Part shown: piece by piece, positions 5,693 to 5,728 of the stretch
Position numbering within the stretch: position 1 is the stretch's first letter
Layout of the letters: every line of letters starts with the position of its first letter
Assembly (NCBI GenBank): GCA_003560935.1
Contig: PWJF01000223.1
Location: 1 to 5,728, forward strand
Length of the DNA stretch: 5,728 nt
Reading direction: 5' to 3'
Origin: Ignavibacteriales bacterium
GTDB lineage: Bacteria > Bacteroidota > Ignavibacteria > T3Sed10-11
Notes under the pieces: generated by a model
What the model saw: only the letters and a program-made list of their open reading frames with translations
Told to the model about the DNA's origin: nothing
Database searches by the model: none
Position numbers and translations under genes: made by a program

Positions 5693-5728
5693 CCGAATTA
5701 TTATTCAGAATGGTATTTAAATGAAACA
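5693..5728. other. Short right-edge sequence, nothing assigned
   Basis: These 36 bases are AT-rich with several short A/T runs. I see no open frame, clear promoter or RNA gene. If the hairpin beside it is a terminator, this could be the 3' untranslated end of a gene outside the window. Confidence 0.3.

Noticed and set aside
1..5728. CRISPR array, insertion sequence, tRNA/rRNA or phage genes
   Set aside because: No regularly spaced repeats, transposase motifs, cloverleaf sequences or phage-type proteins were seen; the window is dense with respiratory genes.

Overview
All the genes I can support lie on the minus strand, so the window is transcribed from right to left. It looks like one respiratory gene block with an unrelated membrane-channel gene in front of it. 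In order of transcription the genes are: a small-conductance mechanosensitive (MscS-family) channel (5623-4511); a 124-nt AT-rich spacer; then a tightly packed set of ccoS (4386-4174), ccoN (4202-2724), ccoO (2727-2119), a one-haem ccoP-like gene (2135-1440), a five-haem cytochrome c resembling ActA of alternative complex III (1443-925), and the first 280 codons of a Tat-exported molybdopterin-oxidoreductase-like iron-sulfur protein resembling ActB (842 to the left edge of the window).

From ccoS to the pentahaem gene every junction overlaps (29, 4, 17 and 4 nt), which argues for one transcript with coupled translation. The last gap is 82 nt and is exactly filled by a 27-codon mini-frame that touches both neighbours.

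The proteins form a plausible electron-transfer chain. The pentahaem and ActB-like subunits would be the peripheral part of a quinol:cytochrome c (or quinol:oxidase) oxidoreductase; its NrfD-like membrane subunits would be encoded beyond the left edge. Electrons would pass to the membrane-anchored haem c domains of CcoO and the CcoP-like protein, then to the haem b / haem b3-CuB centre of CcoN, where oxygen is reduced. Genes for alternative complex III are known to sit beside haem-copper oxidase genes in several phyla, often caa3-type; here the partner is a cbb3-type oxidase of unusual composition. Oddities are the one-haem CcoP, Gln in CcoN where the Pseudomonas stutzeri enzyme has Glu323, and retained N-terminal Fe-S cysteines in the ActB-like protein.

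The organism is a Gram-negative-type bacterium with aerobic or microaerobic respiration. Alternative complex III-like genes, a CcoS gene directly before ccoN, and A-rich leaders with variable Shine-Dalgarno sites would fit the Bacteroidota/Rhodothermota/Ignavibacteriota/Calditrichota (FCB) neighbourhood, but ccoN and ccoO are separate rather than fused as in many Bacteroidota. I cannot name a taxon from this sequence. I saw no tRNA, rRNA, CRISPR array, insertion sequence or attachment site. The only stretches without a confident gene are 843-924, 4387-4510 and 5624-5728.
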